Shown: positions 8,576-17,402, counted from the first letter of the stretch. The stretch is 64,000 nt of DNA from Pseudomonas brassicacearum subsp. brassicacearum (GCF_008801605.1 NZ_VZPJ01000005.1:248001-312000); one strand, 5' to 3'. Notes: generated by a model not told the origin, from the letters alone. Numbers and translations: made by a program.

Positions 8576-10303
8576 TTATGCTGTCACGGTGCGCTCCACC
8601 AGTTGGCCATTTTCGATACGCACATGTCGCGGATGGAAACGTTTCAAACTGCTTCGGTGGCCGACGCTGACGATGCTCAGGCCCGGTAACTGGTCGATCA
8701 GCGCCTGGTACAGCGTCGCCTCGTCTTCTTCATCCATCGCCGACGTGGCTTCGTCCATGTACAACCATTGCGGTGCATAAAGCAATGCGCGGGCAAAGGC
8801 CAGGCGTTGTTGCTCGCCGGGCGAGAGCATGCGCTGCCAGTGGTTGCTTTCATCCAGCCGCGGGATCAGGTGCGGCAGGCGGCAGGTTTCCAGCACCTGG
8901 GCATAACGTTCGTTGGGATAGATATCGCCGGCCTGTGGATAACTCAATACCTCACGCAGGCTGCCAATCGGTAGATAAGGCTTCTGCGGCAGGAACAGGT
9001 AACGCGCGGCCGGAAGCCGGATCGTCCCGTGCCCTGCCGGCCACAAATGCCCCATCGCCCGCAGCAGGGTCGATTTGCCGCTGCCTGAACGGCCACTGAG
9101 CATCACCCGTTCGCCCGGCTCCACGGTCATGTCGGCGTTATCGAGCAGATGGCGACCGTCGGCCAGGTCCAGCCCCAAGTGATGAACCTTCAACCCATCG
9201 CCCTGGTTTTGCACATCGATGGCCGGCACACGGTCTTCGTTGTCGCTCATGGCCTGGCGGAAACTCAGCAGACGATCGCAGGTGGCGCGCCACGCGGCGA
9301 GGTCGGCATAAGCACTGATGAACCAGCTGAAATTCTCCTGCACATTGCCGAACGCCGAGTTGATCTGCATGAGCTCGCCCAGCTGGATCTTGCCGGCGAA
9401 GTAGCGCGGTGCAGCGACGATGAACGGGAAGATGATCGCGATCTGGCCGTAGCCGGAGGTGAAGAACGTCAGGCGCTTGGACACTCGCATGATGTCCCAG
9501 AAATTATGCCAGACCAGGCCGAAACGCCCGCTCAGGCGACGGTTCTCGTTCGGTTCACCGTTGTACAGCGCAATGCTCTCGGCGTTTTCACGCACCCGTA
9601 CCATGGAAAAACGCAGGTCGGCTTCGAAGCGTTGCTGGTTGTTGTTCAGACCGATCAGGCGTCGGCCGATCAAGTGCGTCAGCCAACTGCCCACCGCCGC
9701 ATACACCAGCGCGCACCAGAACATGTAGCCCGGGATGGTGTAGCCGAACACTTCGATGCTGCCTGACACGCCCCACAAAATGATCGAGAACGACACCAGG
9801 CTGACCACAGTGCGCAGCAATCCCAAGCCCAGGCTCAGGGTGTTGGTAGTGAAACTGTTGAGGTCTTCGGAAATCCGCTGGTCCGGGTTATCGGTATAAC
9901 CGCCCTGCTCCAGCCGGTAGTAATTCTTGTCACCGAGCCAGCGGGCGAAATGCTGCTCGGTGAGCCAGGCCCGCCAGCGGATGGTGAGCATCTGCGTGAG
10001 GTACAAGCGGTATACCGCGCCCAGGATCGCCACCGCCGCGATGCCGCAGAAATACAGGATCAACTGCCAGAACGCCGCGCTGTCCTTCTCTTGCAGGGCG
10101 TTGTAGAAATCCTTGTACCAACTGTTGATCCACACCGAGATCGCCACGCTGAACAGCGAGAGTGCGATGACGGCGATCAACAGCGTCCAGGCCTTGCCCT
10201 TCTCCTCACTGCGCCAGTACGGCGTGGTCATTTGCCAGACACGGCGGAAAAACTGCCCGCGCACCGCGTCATTGACCGCGGAATATTCAGCGTTCTGATT
10301 CAT
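8576..10303 (-). CDS. ABC transporter, SbmA/YddA-like fused membrane and ATPase domains
   Basis: A half-size transporter of the YddA/ABCD type: an N-terminal membrane domain (ABC_membrane_2/SbmA-BacA like, about residues 15-330) fused to a nucleotide-binding domain. About six hydrophobic segments are visible in the first half, and 'WRAWLTEQHFARWLGDKNYYRLE' is characteristic of the family. In the ATPase the Walker A is 'SGRSGSGKSTLLRA', the signature is 'LSPGEQQRLAFARALL' and the Walker B is 'WLYMDEATSAMDEED'. The protein is 575 residues, normal for the family. Substrate is unknown; relatives move peptides, vitamin B12-like molecules or fatty acyl compounds. It appears to be a single-gene unit. 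Confidence 0.88.
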   Translation of the reverse strand: MNQNAEYSAVNDAVRGQFFRRVWQMTTPYWRSEEKGKAWTLLIAVIALSLFSVAISVWINSWYKDFYNALQEKDSAAFWQLILYFCGIAAVAILGAVYRLYLTQMLTIRWRAWLTEQHFARWLGDKNYYRLEQGGYTDNPDQRISEDLNSFTTNTLSLGLGLLRTVVSLVSFSIILWGVSGSIEVFGYTIPGYMFWCALVYAAVGSWLTHLIGRRLIGLNNNQQRFEADLRFSMVRVRENAESIALYNGEPNENRRLSGRFGLVWHNFWDIMRVSKRLTFFTSGYGQIAIIFPFIVAAPRYFAGKIQLGELMQINSAFGNVQENFSWFISAYADLAAWRATCDRLLSFRQAMSDNEDRVPAIDVQNQGDGLKVHHLGLDLADGRHLLDNADMTVEPGERVMLSGRSGSGKSTLLRAMGHLWPAGHGTIRLPAARYLFLPQKPYLPIGSLREVLSYPQAGDIYPNERYAQVLETCRLPHLIPRLDESNHWQRMLSPGEQQRLAFARALLYAPQWLYMDEATSAMDEEDEATLYQALIDQLPGLSIVSVGHRSSLKRFHPRHVRIENGQLVERTVTA

Positions 10304-10401
10304 GGTTAAGGCTCTATAAAAAAAAGAACAGACTCGGGCCGATCATATAGAGCAACGACCCGATGTGTCGCGGGGGTGGACAACACCTGTTCAGCGCAGG
10401 T

Positions 10402-10962
10402 TCAGCGACGCACGGGACGCTTTTGCAATTTGCGCTGCAAAGTCCGCCGGTGCATGCCCAAGGCGCGGGCCGTGGCGGAGATATTGCCTTCGTGCTCGGT
10501 CAGCACCCGCTGGATGTGCTCCCATTGCAGGCGATCCACCGACATGGGGTTTTCCGGCACCAGGGTGTCGAGGTCGGCGTGCTCGGACAACAGCGCCGCC
10601 AGTACATCATCGGCGTCCGCCGGTTTGCACAGGTAATTGCAGGCACCGCGCTTGATGGCCTCGACTGCGGTGGCGATGCTCGAATAACCGGTGAGGATCA
10701 CCACGCGCATCTCCGGGTCCAGCTCCAGCAGCTTGGGCAACAGCACCAGGCCCGAGTCACCGTCCATTTTCAGGTCCAGGGCGGCGTAGTCCGGCAGGTC
10801 GGCCTGGGCGATGGTCAGGCCTTCTTCGGCAGAACCTGCGGTGCTGACGCGAAAACCGCGACGGGACATCGCCCGGGCCATGACGCGGGTAAACGTGGCG
10901 TCGTCATCTACCAGCAACAGGTGCGGCAGCTCTTCGCCGTCGACTTGGATCTCGTCACTCAT
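10402..10962 (-). CDS. roxR: redox response regulator RoxR (RegA/PrrA family)
   Basis: Response regulator of a RegBA-type redox system controlling respiratory oxidases. The receiver domain (about 14-125) contains the acidic pair in 'LLLVDDD', the phospho-acceptor Asp at about residue 63 in 'ALDLKMDGDSG', and the Lys in 'LCKPAD'. It ends in a short Fis-type helix-turn-helix ('GNISATARALGMHRRTLQRK'). At 186 residues it fits RegA/PrrA/RoxR. Its ATG overlaps the stop of the kinase gene by four bases, so the two are translationally coupled. Order and neighbours match the P. aeruginosa roxSR locus as I recall it. Confidence 0.92.
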   Translation of the reverse strand: MSDEIQVDGEELPHLLLVDDDATFTRVMARAMSRRGFRVSTAGSAEEGLTIAQADLPDYAALDLKMDGDSGLVLLPKLLELDPEMRVVILTGYSSIATAVEAIKRGACNYLCKPADADDVLAALLSEHADLDTLVPENPMSVDRLQWEHIQRVLTEHEGNISATARALGMHRRTLQRKLQKRPVRR

Positions 10963-12218
10963 GTTTCGTCTCCTCGGTCGGCATGGGGCAGGCGCAGCTC
11001 GGTGAGCGTGCCGCCTTCCTCATGGGGGTAGAGTTTCACCGAGCCGCCGGCGCGTGTCACGCTGGCTTTGCTCAAAAACAGGCCCAGGCCGAAACCTTTG
11101 CCCTTGGTGGTATAGAACGGCTTGCCGATCTGCTCGGCAATCGCCAGCGGCACACCGGCGCCGTGGTCGCGAATACTGATGGTCAGCTCATAGGCATTCC
11201 AGTCCAACGCCACTTCCAGCCCTTCGGGGCAAGCGTCGGCGGCGTTGTTCAGCAGGTTCAGCAGCGCCTGGGTCAGGTCCGGCGGCGGAGCCATGCGTGG
11301 CACCGGGCCCTGGCCCAGGCGCTGGAAGCGATAACTGGCTTCCGGGCGCATCAGGTGCCAGCGGTTCAACGCCTCATCGAGCCAGTCGGTGACATCTTGC
11401 ATGTCGATGGCCAGCCGACGATTGGCCTCGGCGGCGCGCACCAGGTACTGCAGGGTCTCCTTGCACAGCTTGACCTGGTCCTGCAGCACGCTGAGGTCCT
11501 CCTGCAACGCCGGGTCGTGGTGATCCTGGCGCATCTCCTTGAGCAGCACACTCATGGTCGCCAGCGGCGTGCCCAACTCATGGGCGGCGCCAGCGGCCTG
11601 AGTCGCCACGGCCAGCAATTGCTCGTCGCGCAGGCCCTCTTCACGGCGGATGGCCCGCAATTCTTCCTGGCGACGCAGCTCCTCGGCCATGCGCGCGGCA
11701 AAAAACGTGATGACCGCCGCGGCCAGGGCGAAACTCAGCCACATGCCGTAGATCTGCAGGTTTTCCCGGGCGATGGGGAAGGTTTCCAGCGGGTAGAACC
11801 GCGCCAGCAGCAAGGTGTACAGCGCCAGGGCGATACCAGACAGGATCAACGAAAAGCGCCACGGCAACGTCACCGCGGCGATGGTCAGCGGCACCAGGTA
11901 ATAAGAGACGAAAGGGTTGGTGGAACCGCCGGAGAAATACAGCAGCGCGCTGTGGATAAACAGGTCGCCGGCCAGCTGTACGGCGTATTCCAGCTCAGTT
12001 ACCGGCCACGAGGTGCGCAGGCGAATCGCCGTCAGCGCGCAGAGCACGCTGGAACAGACCAGGGTGATCGCCAATTGCAGCCAGGGCAGCGGCAGCAGGT
12101 TGAACCAATAGGCGAGCCCCACCGAGCCGGCCTGGGCCGCCAGGACCAGGATGCGGATGAATGTCAGGCGCCAGAGGTTCTGGCGAGAGGCGGATGTCAT
12201 TTGCAAAGGGGCGAGCAT
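10959..12218 (-). CDS. roxS: redox sensor histidine kinase RoxS (RegB/PrrB family)
   Basis: Membrane sensor kinase that phosphorylates RoxR in response to redox state. About six membrane helices occupy the first 170 residues and include the ubiquinone-site motif 'GGSTNPF' near residue 98, diagnostic of RegB-type kinases. The H-box 'GAAHELGTPLATMSVL' places the phosphorylated His near residue 213; the N-box 'LLNLLNNAADACP' and G-boxes 'DHGAGVP' and 'GKGFGLGLFLS' follow. I chose the ATG at 12216-12218, which has AGGAGA just upstream, giving 419 residues; the frame is open further. It is divergent from the SIMPL-domain gene. Confidence 0.92.
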   Translation of the reverse strand: MLAPLQMTSASRQNLWRLTFIRILVLAAQAGSVGLAYWFNLLPLPWLQLAITLVCSSVLCALTAIRLRTSWPVTELEYAVQLAGDLFIHSALLYFSGGSTNPFVSYYLVPLTIAAVTLPWRFSLILSGIALALYTLLLARFYPLETFPIARENLQIYGMWLSFALAAAVITFFAARMAEELRRQEELRAIRREEGLRDEQLLAVATQAAGAAHELGTPLATMSVLLKEMRQDHHDPALQEDLSVLQDQVKLCKETLQYLVRAAEANRRLAIDMQDVTDWLDEALNRWHLMRPEASYRFQRLGQGPVPRMAPPPDLTQALLNLLNNAADACPEGLEVALDWNAYELTISIRDHGAGVPLAIAEQIGKPFYTTKGKGFGLGLFLSKASVTRAGGSVKLYPHEEGGTLTELRLPHADRGDET

Positions 12219-12452
12219 GAGCTCTCCTGATGAGCGCTCCAGGCGAATCGCACGGAGTATAACCAAGGCGCGGCTTGCAGCGGCAGATATGCGGCAAAGC
12301 GCCACAGCCTCGAAATGACACACCCCCTGTCAATTGGACTCATGCACATCTGTATAGAAGTTGTAACTGTGCGAACCCACCCATAAAAGCTAGAGTCTTA
12401 ACGTTCACGCAGGCCCGGACCTCACCCCTGCGCACCATCCCAAGGAGCTTTC

Positions 12453-13169
12453 ATGCACACGTTCCGTCGCCCCGCCGCCCTGCTCGCCCTCAGCCTCGGC
12501 ACCGCCGCCAGCCTGCCGGCCCTGGCCGCCGATGAGCTGCACTACAACCAGATTTCCCTGCGCGCCGAAGCCAGCCAGGAAGTGGCCCGCGACCTGATGA
12601 TCGTCACCCTCTACACCGAGGAGCAGAACACCGACCCGGCCAAACTCGCCGCCGCCGTCAGCACCACGCTGAACAAAGCCATCGGCCAGGCCAAAGAGGT
12701 CAAGGACATCAATCTGCGCCAGGGCAGCCGCAACAGCTACCCGATCTACGACAACAAAGGCGGGAAAATCACCGGCTGGCGTGAGCGCGCGGAACTGCGC
12801 CTGGAAAGCGCCGACTTCGCCGCCCTGTCCAAACTCACCGGCGAACTGCTGGGTGACATGAAAATGGCTGGCATGGACTTCGCCATCGCCACCGCCACCC
12901 GCAAAACCAGCGAAGACGCCCTGCTCAAGGACGCCGTCAACGCCTTCAAGGCCCGCGCCCAACTGGCCACCGACGCCCTGGGCGGCAAGGGTTACAAAAT
13001 CGTCAACCTGAACTTCAATACCAACGGTTATCCACAACCGTACATGCGCCCGCAGATGATGATGAAAGCCGCGTCCATGGATGCTGAGTCGGTGACGCCG
13101 GAAGTTGAAGCGGGCACCAGCCAGGTGACGATGACGGCGGATGGGGTGGTTGAGGTGTTGATGCAGTGA
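12453..13169 (+). CDS. periplasmic SIMPL (DUF541) domain protein
   Basis: A 238-residue exported protein with a clear signal peptide (MHTFRRPAALLALSLGTAAS, cleavage after 'ALAA') followed by a single SIMPL/DUF541 domain covering nearly the whole mature chain. AAGGAG precedes the ATG. Family members such as E. coli YggE are linked to protection from oxidative stress, but the biochemical function is not established. It is transcribed divergently from roxS; the same neighbour is present, as I recall, next to roxSR in P. aeruginosa. Confidence 0.85.
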   Translation: MHTFRRPAALLALSLGTAASLPALAADELHYNQISLRAEASQEVARDLMIVTLYTEEQNTDPAKLAAAVSTTLNKAIGQAKEVKDINLRQGSRNSYPIYDNKGGKITGWRERAELRLESADFAALSKLTGELLGDMKMAGMDFAIATATRKTSEDALLKDAVNAFKARAQLATDALGGKGYKIVNLNFNTNGYPQPYMRPQMMMKAASMDAESVTPEVEAGTSQVTMTADGVVEVLMQ

Positions 13170-13176
13170 TGATCGG

Positions 13177-13211
13177 CGGTGGTTCAGCCAGTCTCACTGA
13201 CTGAACCACCG
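13177..13211 (+). terminator. hairpin after the SIMPL gene
   Basis: CGGTGGTTCAG pairs with CTGAACCACCG across a short loop, a few bases after the stop codon. There is no T-run, so it may be a transcript-end stabiliser or Rho-linked stop. Confidence 0.55.
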
Positions 13212-13230
13212 AAGCCGAGTGAGAATACTC

Positions 13231-13360
13231 CGTGGCGAGGGAGCTTGCTCCCGCTGGGCTGCGCAGCAGCCCCAAACCAGACGCCTCGGTGTATCAGATG
13301 GATCCAGTCGCTGCTGCTGGGGCCGCTTCGCGCCCCAGCGGGAGCAAGCTCCCTCGCCAC
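13231..13360. repeat. REP doublet (GTGGCGAGGGAGCTTGCTCC type)
   Basis: Two inverted arms of the 'GTGGCGAGGGAGCTTGCTCC' family enclose about 60 bp. This is a different REP family from the TGTGGGAGC type elsewhere in the window. It directly abuts the 5' edge of the transposase remnant. Confidence 0.8.
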
Positions 13361-13375
13361 AAGGTGGTTAAGGTG

Positions 13376-13933
13376 CCGGGCTGGCCGGCTCGTATCAACG
13401 TTGATAACGGCCCGCCCTGGGGTTCGCCACGCAATCCAGGAGAAATTACAGAGCTGAGTATCTGGCTGATTCGGCTGGGAATTCGGATCAGCTTCAGCCG
13501 TCCTCGACACCCTCAAACCAATGGAAAGCTCGAGCGTTTCCATCGTTCACTCAAAGCAGAAGTGCTCAATGGACGTCACTTTTCCACACTGATGGACGCT
13601 CAATCGGCTTTTGATCAATGGCGTGAGGTTTATAACCTACAACGCCCGCATCAGGCGCTGGGCTACAAGGTGCCTATGGACCGCTATCGGAGCAGCCCCT
13701 GGGCGTATCCGCAGCAACTGTCAGACTTTGAATATGGCCCGGATGATGTGTTGGCCAAGGTTTATCACAGTCGGTTTCGCTTTCAGAAACGCTACTTCAG
13801 CATCGCCAAAGGACTGGTTGGACAGCACATCGCAATACGCCCTAACGCTGAAAGCGATGGCTTGTTTGACGTCTACTTCTGCCATCACTTCCTACGGACC
13901 TTCGACGTGAATACCCCTGACTACGGTGCATAA
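13376..13933 (+). pseudogene. IS481-type transposase, 5'-truncated remnant
   Basis: The C-terminal half of an integrase-core (DDE) transposase. It retains the second catalytic Asp in 'NVDNGPPWGSP' and the Glu in 'NGKLERFHRSLKAE', then the 'QRPHQALGYKVPMDRY' segment typical of IS481/IS3-like enzymes. The N-terminal helix-turn-helix and the first catalytic Asp are absent; homology begins right after a REP doublet. The frame is otherwise intact to the stop at 13931-13933. The open frame continuing through the REP upstream is fortuitous. It cannot be an active transposase. Confidence 0.85.
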
Positions 13934-13985
13934 TGTGTCCACTATGTCCCCGCACAGGTGTCAACCATGTGTCCGGTCCGTACAA
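13376..13985 (+). mobile_element. IS481-family insertion sequence remnant (right end)
   Basis: The transposase fragment plus about 50 bp of downstream non-coding sequence with TGTCCCCGCACAGG and TGTCAACCATGTGTCCGG, which resembles an IS481-type terminal region. The left end is missing. The right end directly joins a truncated copy of the ~330-bp repeat. Confidence 0.65.
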
Positions 13986-13988
13986 AAA

Positions 13989-14231
13989 GCGTGAAAGTAA
14001 CCAAAGCGCTTTTGCCCCACCACTCGGTGCCTCGCTTAGGCTCGGCATGCCTGAACGAAGGCATTGCTCCGTGGGCCGCCGCGAAGGGCCATCCATGGCC
14101 CAGCGCGGCTAACCCGGCATCCATGCCGGGTTGCCCACTGCGCAATACCTTCGTTCAGCCAGCGTGGTTAACGGGGCGCCCGAGATCAACGTCCACCGCG
14201 AGGCGGCCTGGTAGCCGACCTGGCTCTTGGT
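13989..14231 (+). repeat. ~330-bp composite repeat, copy A (5'-truncated)
   Basis: Shares long identical stretches with 14424-14750 (inverted) and 34929-35262 (direct), for example 'CTCGGCATGCCTGAACGAAG' and 'GCATTGCTCCGTGGGCCGCC'. It lacks about 80 bp present at the start of the other copies, having been cut at the IS remnant. Its right end runs into a REP sequence. Confidence 0.88.
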
Positions 14232-14247
14232 GGGACCGCGTTTCTCC

Positions 14248-14410
14248 TGTGGGAGCAAAGCTTGCTCGCGATGGCGGTGGTTCAGTCACATGGATGTTGA
14301 GCTTACTGGCCTCATCGCGAGCAAGCTCGCCCCCACAATTTGGATTGGGGACAGCCGAAGATACAGGTCGGCTGTAAGGCCGCCTCGCGAGCAAGCTTTG
14401 CTCCCACAGG
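14248..14410. repeat. REP doublet plus single REP
   Basis: An inverted doublet at 14248-14337 (TGTGGGAGCAAAGCTTGCTC ... GAGCAAGCTCGCCCCCACA) is followed by one REP at 14382-14410, which joins the REP-side end of copy B of the composite repeat. Confidence 0.82.
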
Positions 14411-14423
14411 TCCTGCTCAAACA

Positions 14424-14750
14424 GATCTGATGGGTGTACGACCAGGAGAACCAGGTCGGCTACTAGGCCGCCTCGGGGCGGACGTTGATCTCAGCGCCCC
14501 GTTAACCACGCTGGCCGAACGCAGGCATTGTGGAGTGGGTATCCCGGCATGGATGCCGGGATAGCCGCGCTGGGCCATGGATGGCCCTTCGCGGCGGGCC
14601 CACGGAGCAATGCCTTCGTTCAGGCATGCCGAGCCTAAGCGAGGCACCGAGTGGTGGGGCATATAGCGTTTTGCTTACTTTTGCGCTTCTCAAAAGTGAG
14701 CCGCCGTCAGGGCGGAACCCTAAGCAGCCGTTACCGCAGCAATGGATATG
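14424..14750 (-). repeat. ~330-bp composite repeat, copy B (complete, inverted)
   Basis: A full-length copy in the opposite orientation to copy A. It runs from CAGATCTGATGGGTGTACGA at the REP-side end to the ATATCCATTGCTGCGGTAAC segment (minus-strand reading) at the other end. It contains an internal palindrome around the CCCGGCATGGATGCCGGG sequence. Confidence 0.88.
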
Positions 14751-14782
14751 TACTCGATCAACAAGGCCAGCTATCAGGTCGC

Positions 14783-14880
14783 CTTCGCGAGCAAGGCCGC
14801 TCCCACACTTGGATCGGGTACGACCGGGAGAGCCAGGTCGACTGTCAGGCCGCCTCGCGAGCAAGCTTTGCTCCCACAGG
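14783..14880. repeat. two single REPs separated by a short piece of the composite repeat
   Basis: REPs at 14783-14808 and 14851-14880 flank 'GTACGACCGGGAGAGCCAGG', which is also the REP-side end of the composite repeat at 35225-35262. This is a partial fourth occurrence of that junction. Confidence 0.75.
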
Positions 14881-15388
14881 CCTGACGGGTGTATGACCAG
14901 ACAGCCTCGCCCCCAAAACAACAAGGCGCCACCCAGTGAAACCGCAGGTTGCGCCGGGTACCACCCTCAACTCATGAGCAATGACGGTGCAACGTCCCCC
15001 TAACGCACGAATGCAGCACAAATGCTCCAGCAGAATCGGATCAAGACCATCGTCAGCATGAATGAAGCAAGCACATCAAGCGCGCAAAAAATGGCGAACA
15101 TGCTGCAATGATTTACATCTGCCCCCCGATAACCGACAACCGACTGGAGCGATAAACAGGGATTTCAAACTCAGCCCATAGCCCCCATACCCATCTACGG
15201 CGCGGGTTTGAAGTGGTAACACCTGCCCATTCCCGGTGCACTACAGCCGAAAAACGCCCCCGAAAAGAGCGTGATTTACCCCGAAAAAACACGCGCAAAC
15301 GATCAAATGCGTCGGAAGTTACACAGATGCGACATTAAGGTACGTTCGTGCCACTGTTTCGGACTTGTGACCGCTCTGGATCTTGCAT

Positions 15389-15405
15389 TGGGTATGGGGC
15401 CTGCA
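15389..15405 (+). promoter_or_regulatory. possible sigma-54 promoter of the dpp locus
   Basis: TGGGTATGGGGCCTGCA has GG and GC separated by exactly 10 bases, as sigma-54 promoters require, and partial match to the TGGCACG-N4-TTGC consensus. It lies about 70 bp upstream of the first binding-protein gene. The match outside the GG/GC is weak. Confidence 0.3.
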
Positions 15406-15474
15406 TAAGTATCCGCAGGACGACTCACGAGGTCGCCCTCAAATCCAAAAATGACAACAAATCATGAGGCCAAC

Positions 15475-17100
15475 ATGCTTAAACAAGCGGTCATTCCGTT
15501 TTTAGTCGGCGCAAGCTTATTAGCCAGCGCACCTTTCGCCCAAGCCGCGACTAACCTGGTGTTCTGCTCCGAAGGGAGCCCGGCCGGTTTTGACCCTGGT
15601 CAGTACACCACCGGAACCGACTTCGACGCCTCTGCAGAGACCATGTTCAACCGCCTGACCCAGTTCGAACGTGGCGGCACCGCCGTGATTCCTGGCCTGG
15701 CGACCAAATGGGATATTTCCGAAGACGGCCTGACCTACACCTTCCACCTGCGTGAAGGCGTCAAGTTCCATACCACCCCGTACTTCAAGCCGACCCGCGA
15801 ATTCAACGCCGACGACGTGCTGTTCACCTTCAATCGCATGATCAGCAAGGATGACCCGTTCCGTAAGGCCTACCCGACCGAGTTCCCATACTTCACCGAC
15901 ATGGGGATGGACACCAACATCACCAAGATCGATAAAGTCGACGACCACACCGTCAAGTTCACCCTCAAGGATGTCGACGCCGCGTTCATCCAGAACATGG
16001 CCATGAGCTTCGCCTCGATCCAGTCCGCCGAATACGCCGCCCAGTTGCTCAAGGAAGGCAAGGCCTCCGACATCAACCAGAAGCCAGTCGGCACCGGCCC
16101 GTTCGTGTTCAAGAGCTACCAGAAAGACTCCAACATCCGCTACACCGGGAACAAGGACTACTGGAAGCCTGACGACGTGAAGATCGACAACCTGATCTTC
16201 GCCATCACCACCGACCCGTCGGTGCGCATGCAGAAACTCAAGAAAAACGAATGCCAGATCACTCTCTTCCCACGCCCGGCCGACCTCAAGGCCCTGAAGG
16301 AAGATAAAGCGCTGAAGATGCCTGACCAGGCGGGTTTCAACCTGGGCTACATCGCCTATAACGTGATGGACAAGATCAAGGGCAGCAACGAGCCGAACGT
16401 GCTGGCCAACCTGAAAGTTCGCCAGGCGCTGGACATGGCGGTCAACAAGCCGCAGATCATCGATTCGGTCTACCAGGGCGCCGGCCAGTTGGCTGTCAAC
16501 GCCATGCCGCCGACCCAATGGTCCTACGACACCACCATCAAGGACGCCAAGTACGACCCTGAGAAAGCCAAGGAGCTGCTCAAGGAAGCCGGCGTCAAGG
16601 AAGGCACCAACATCACCCTGTGGGCGATGCCGGTCCAGCGTCCGTACAACCCGAACGCCAAGCTGATGGCCGAGATGCTGCAGTCCGACTGGAAGAAAAT
16701 CGGCCTGAACGTCAACATCGTCAGCTACGAATGGGGCGAGTACATCAAGCGTTCCAAAGGCGGCGAGAACCAGGCGATGATCATCGGCTGGAGCGGTGAC
16801 AACGGTGACCCGGACAACTGGCTCAACGTGCTGTTCGGTTGCGACTCGCTCAGTGGCAACAACTTCTCCAAATGGTGCGACAAGAAATTCGACGATCTGG
16901 TCAAGCAAGCCAAGCGCACCTCCGACCAGTCCAAACGCACCGAACTGTACAAACAGGCACAACACGTCCTCAAGGATGCCGTGCCAATGACACCTATCGC
17001 TCACTCGACGGTGTATCAACCCATGCGCGCCAACGTGCAGGATTTCAAGATCAGCCCATTTGGCTTGAACTCCTTCTACGGCGTCAGCGTCAGCAAATAA
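15475..17100 (+). CDS. periplasmic di/tripeptide-binding protein (DppA-type), first copy
   Basis: Substrate-binding component (SBP_bac_5 family) of the dipeptide ABC transporter encoded downstream. The precursor is 541 residues from the ATG at 15475, which has TGAGG upstream; another in-frame ATG at 15451 is less likely because it would extend the signal-peptide n-region. The signal peptide ends in 'FAQA'. The mature start 'TNLVFCSEGSPAGFDPGQYT' and later Cys residues in 'KKNECQI', 'LFGCDS' and 'KWCDKKF' correspond to the disulfide Cys of DppA. The sequence is closely similar to the next gene, indicating tandem duplication; compared with it there is a small insertion around 'DKIKGSNEPNVLANL'. 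It corresponds to the dppA3 region of P. aeruginosa. Confidence 0.92.
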   Translation: MLKQAVIPFLVGASLLASAPFAQAATNLVFCSEGSPAGFDPGQYTTGTDFDASAETMFNRLTQFERGGTAVIPGLATKWDISEDGLTYTFHLREGVKFHTTPYFKPTREFNADDVLFTFNRMISKDDPFRKAYPTEFPYFTDMGMDTNITKIDKVDDHTVKFTLKDVDAAFIQNMAMSFASIQSAEYAAQLLKEGKASDINQKPVGTGPFVFKSYQKDSNIRYTGNKDYWKPDDVKIDNLIFAITTDPSVRMQKLKKNECQITLFPRPADLKALKEDKALKMPDQAGFNLGYIAYNVMDKIKGSNEPNVLANLKVRQALDMAVNKPQIIDSVYQGAGQLAVNAMPPTQWSYDTTIKDAKYDPEKAKELLKEAGVKEGTNITLWAMPVQRPYNPNAKLMAEMLQSDWKKIGLNVNIVSYEWGEYIKRSKGGENQAMIIGWSGDNGDPDNWLNVLFGCDSLSGNNFSKWCDKKFDDLVKQAKRTSDQSKRTELYKQAQHVLKDAVPMTPIAHSTVYQPMRANVQDFKISPFGLNSFYGVSVSK

Positions 17101-17106
17101 AGATAG

Positions 17107-17137
17107 GCAACGGCGACGTCTTCAACGTCGCCGTTGC
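17107..17137 (+). terminator. strong hairpin after the first dppA-type gene
   Basis: GCAACGGCGACGT and its complement form a long perfect stem with a short loop, 6 bp after the stop codon. Only a weak T-run follows, so it may stabilise the upstream mRNA end as much as terminate. Confidence 0.65.
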
Positions 17138-17402
17138 TGTATCTGCCGAGACCAAGACTCAGGAAATCGCCTGCATCCAAAAGCACTGCGTACCACAGCA
17201 GTTGGTTTAGGACGTATCGCCCTTTCCCACAAGTCTTTCAGGCATTACGCATTCACCGCCTGGCCCACGGCTCCTACCGTCGGGACCTGGACGGCTTGCT
17301 GATCCTGCGGCATCGCGACGCAATGGAATGAGCTCAGTGCTCCGGGTCCCCGGAAGGACACCGGTTCACTGTTAAAACACCCCGAACGAGAGAGGGAGCG
17401 TC
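17138..17402. other. intergenic region between the two tandem dppA-type genes
   Basis: 265 bp without a recognisable gene, apart from the ribosome binding site AGAGGGAGCG just before the next start. A 65-codon open frame here has no ribosome site and no family resemblance I trust. Confidence 0.5.

Larger units (their letters stand above)
13934..15474. other. repeat-filled region without intact genes, and leader of the dpp locus
   Basis: From 13989 to about 14885 the DNA is a mosaic of two inverted ~330-bp repeat copies and REP sequences. Open frames across it are shared by the repeats on both strands and are not credible genes. From about 14890 to 15474 the DNA is non-repetitive and AT-richer; it holds the promoter region of the first binding-protein gene and nothing else that I recognise. 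Confidence 0.7.

Noticed and set aside
14530-15003. 157-codon open frame in the composite repeat
   Set aside because: It spans a repeat copy, two REPs and unique sequence, has no ribosome site, and the antisense frame is equally open.
17134-17331. 65-codon frame between the two dppA copies, as a possible remnant of an acetyltransferase
   Set aside because: The resemblance is limited to a few residues, and there is no start site; not enough to call a pseudogene.
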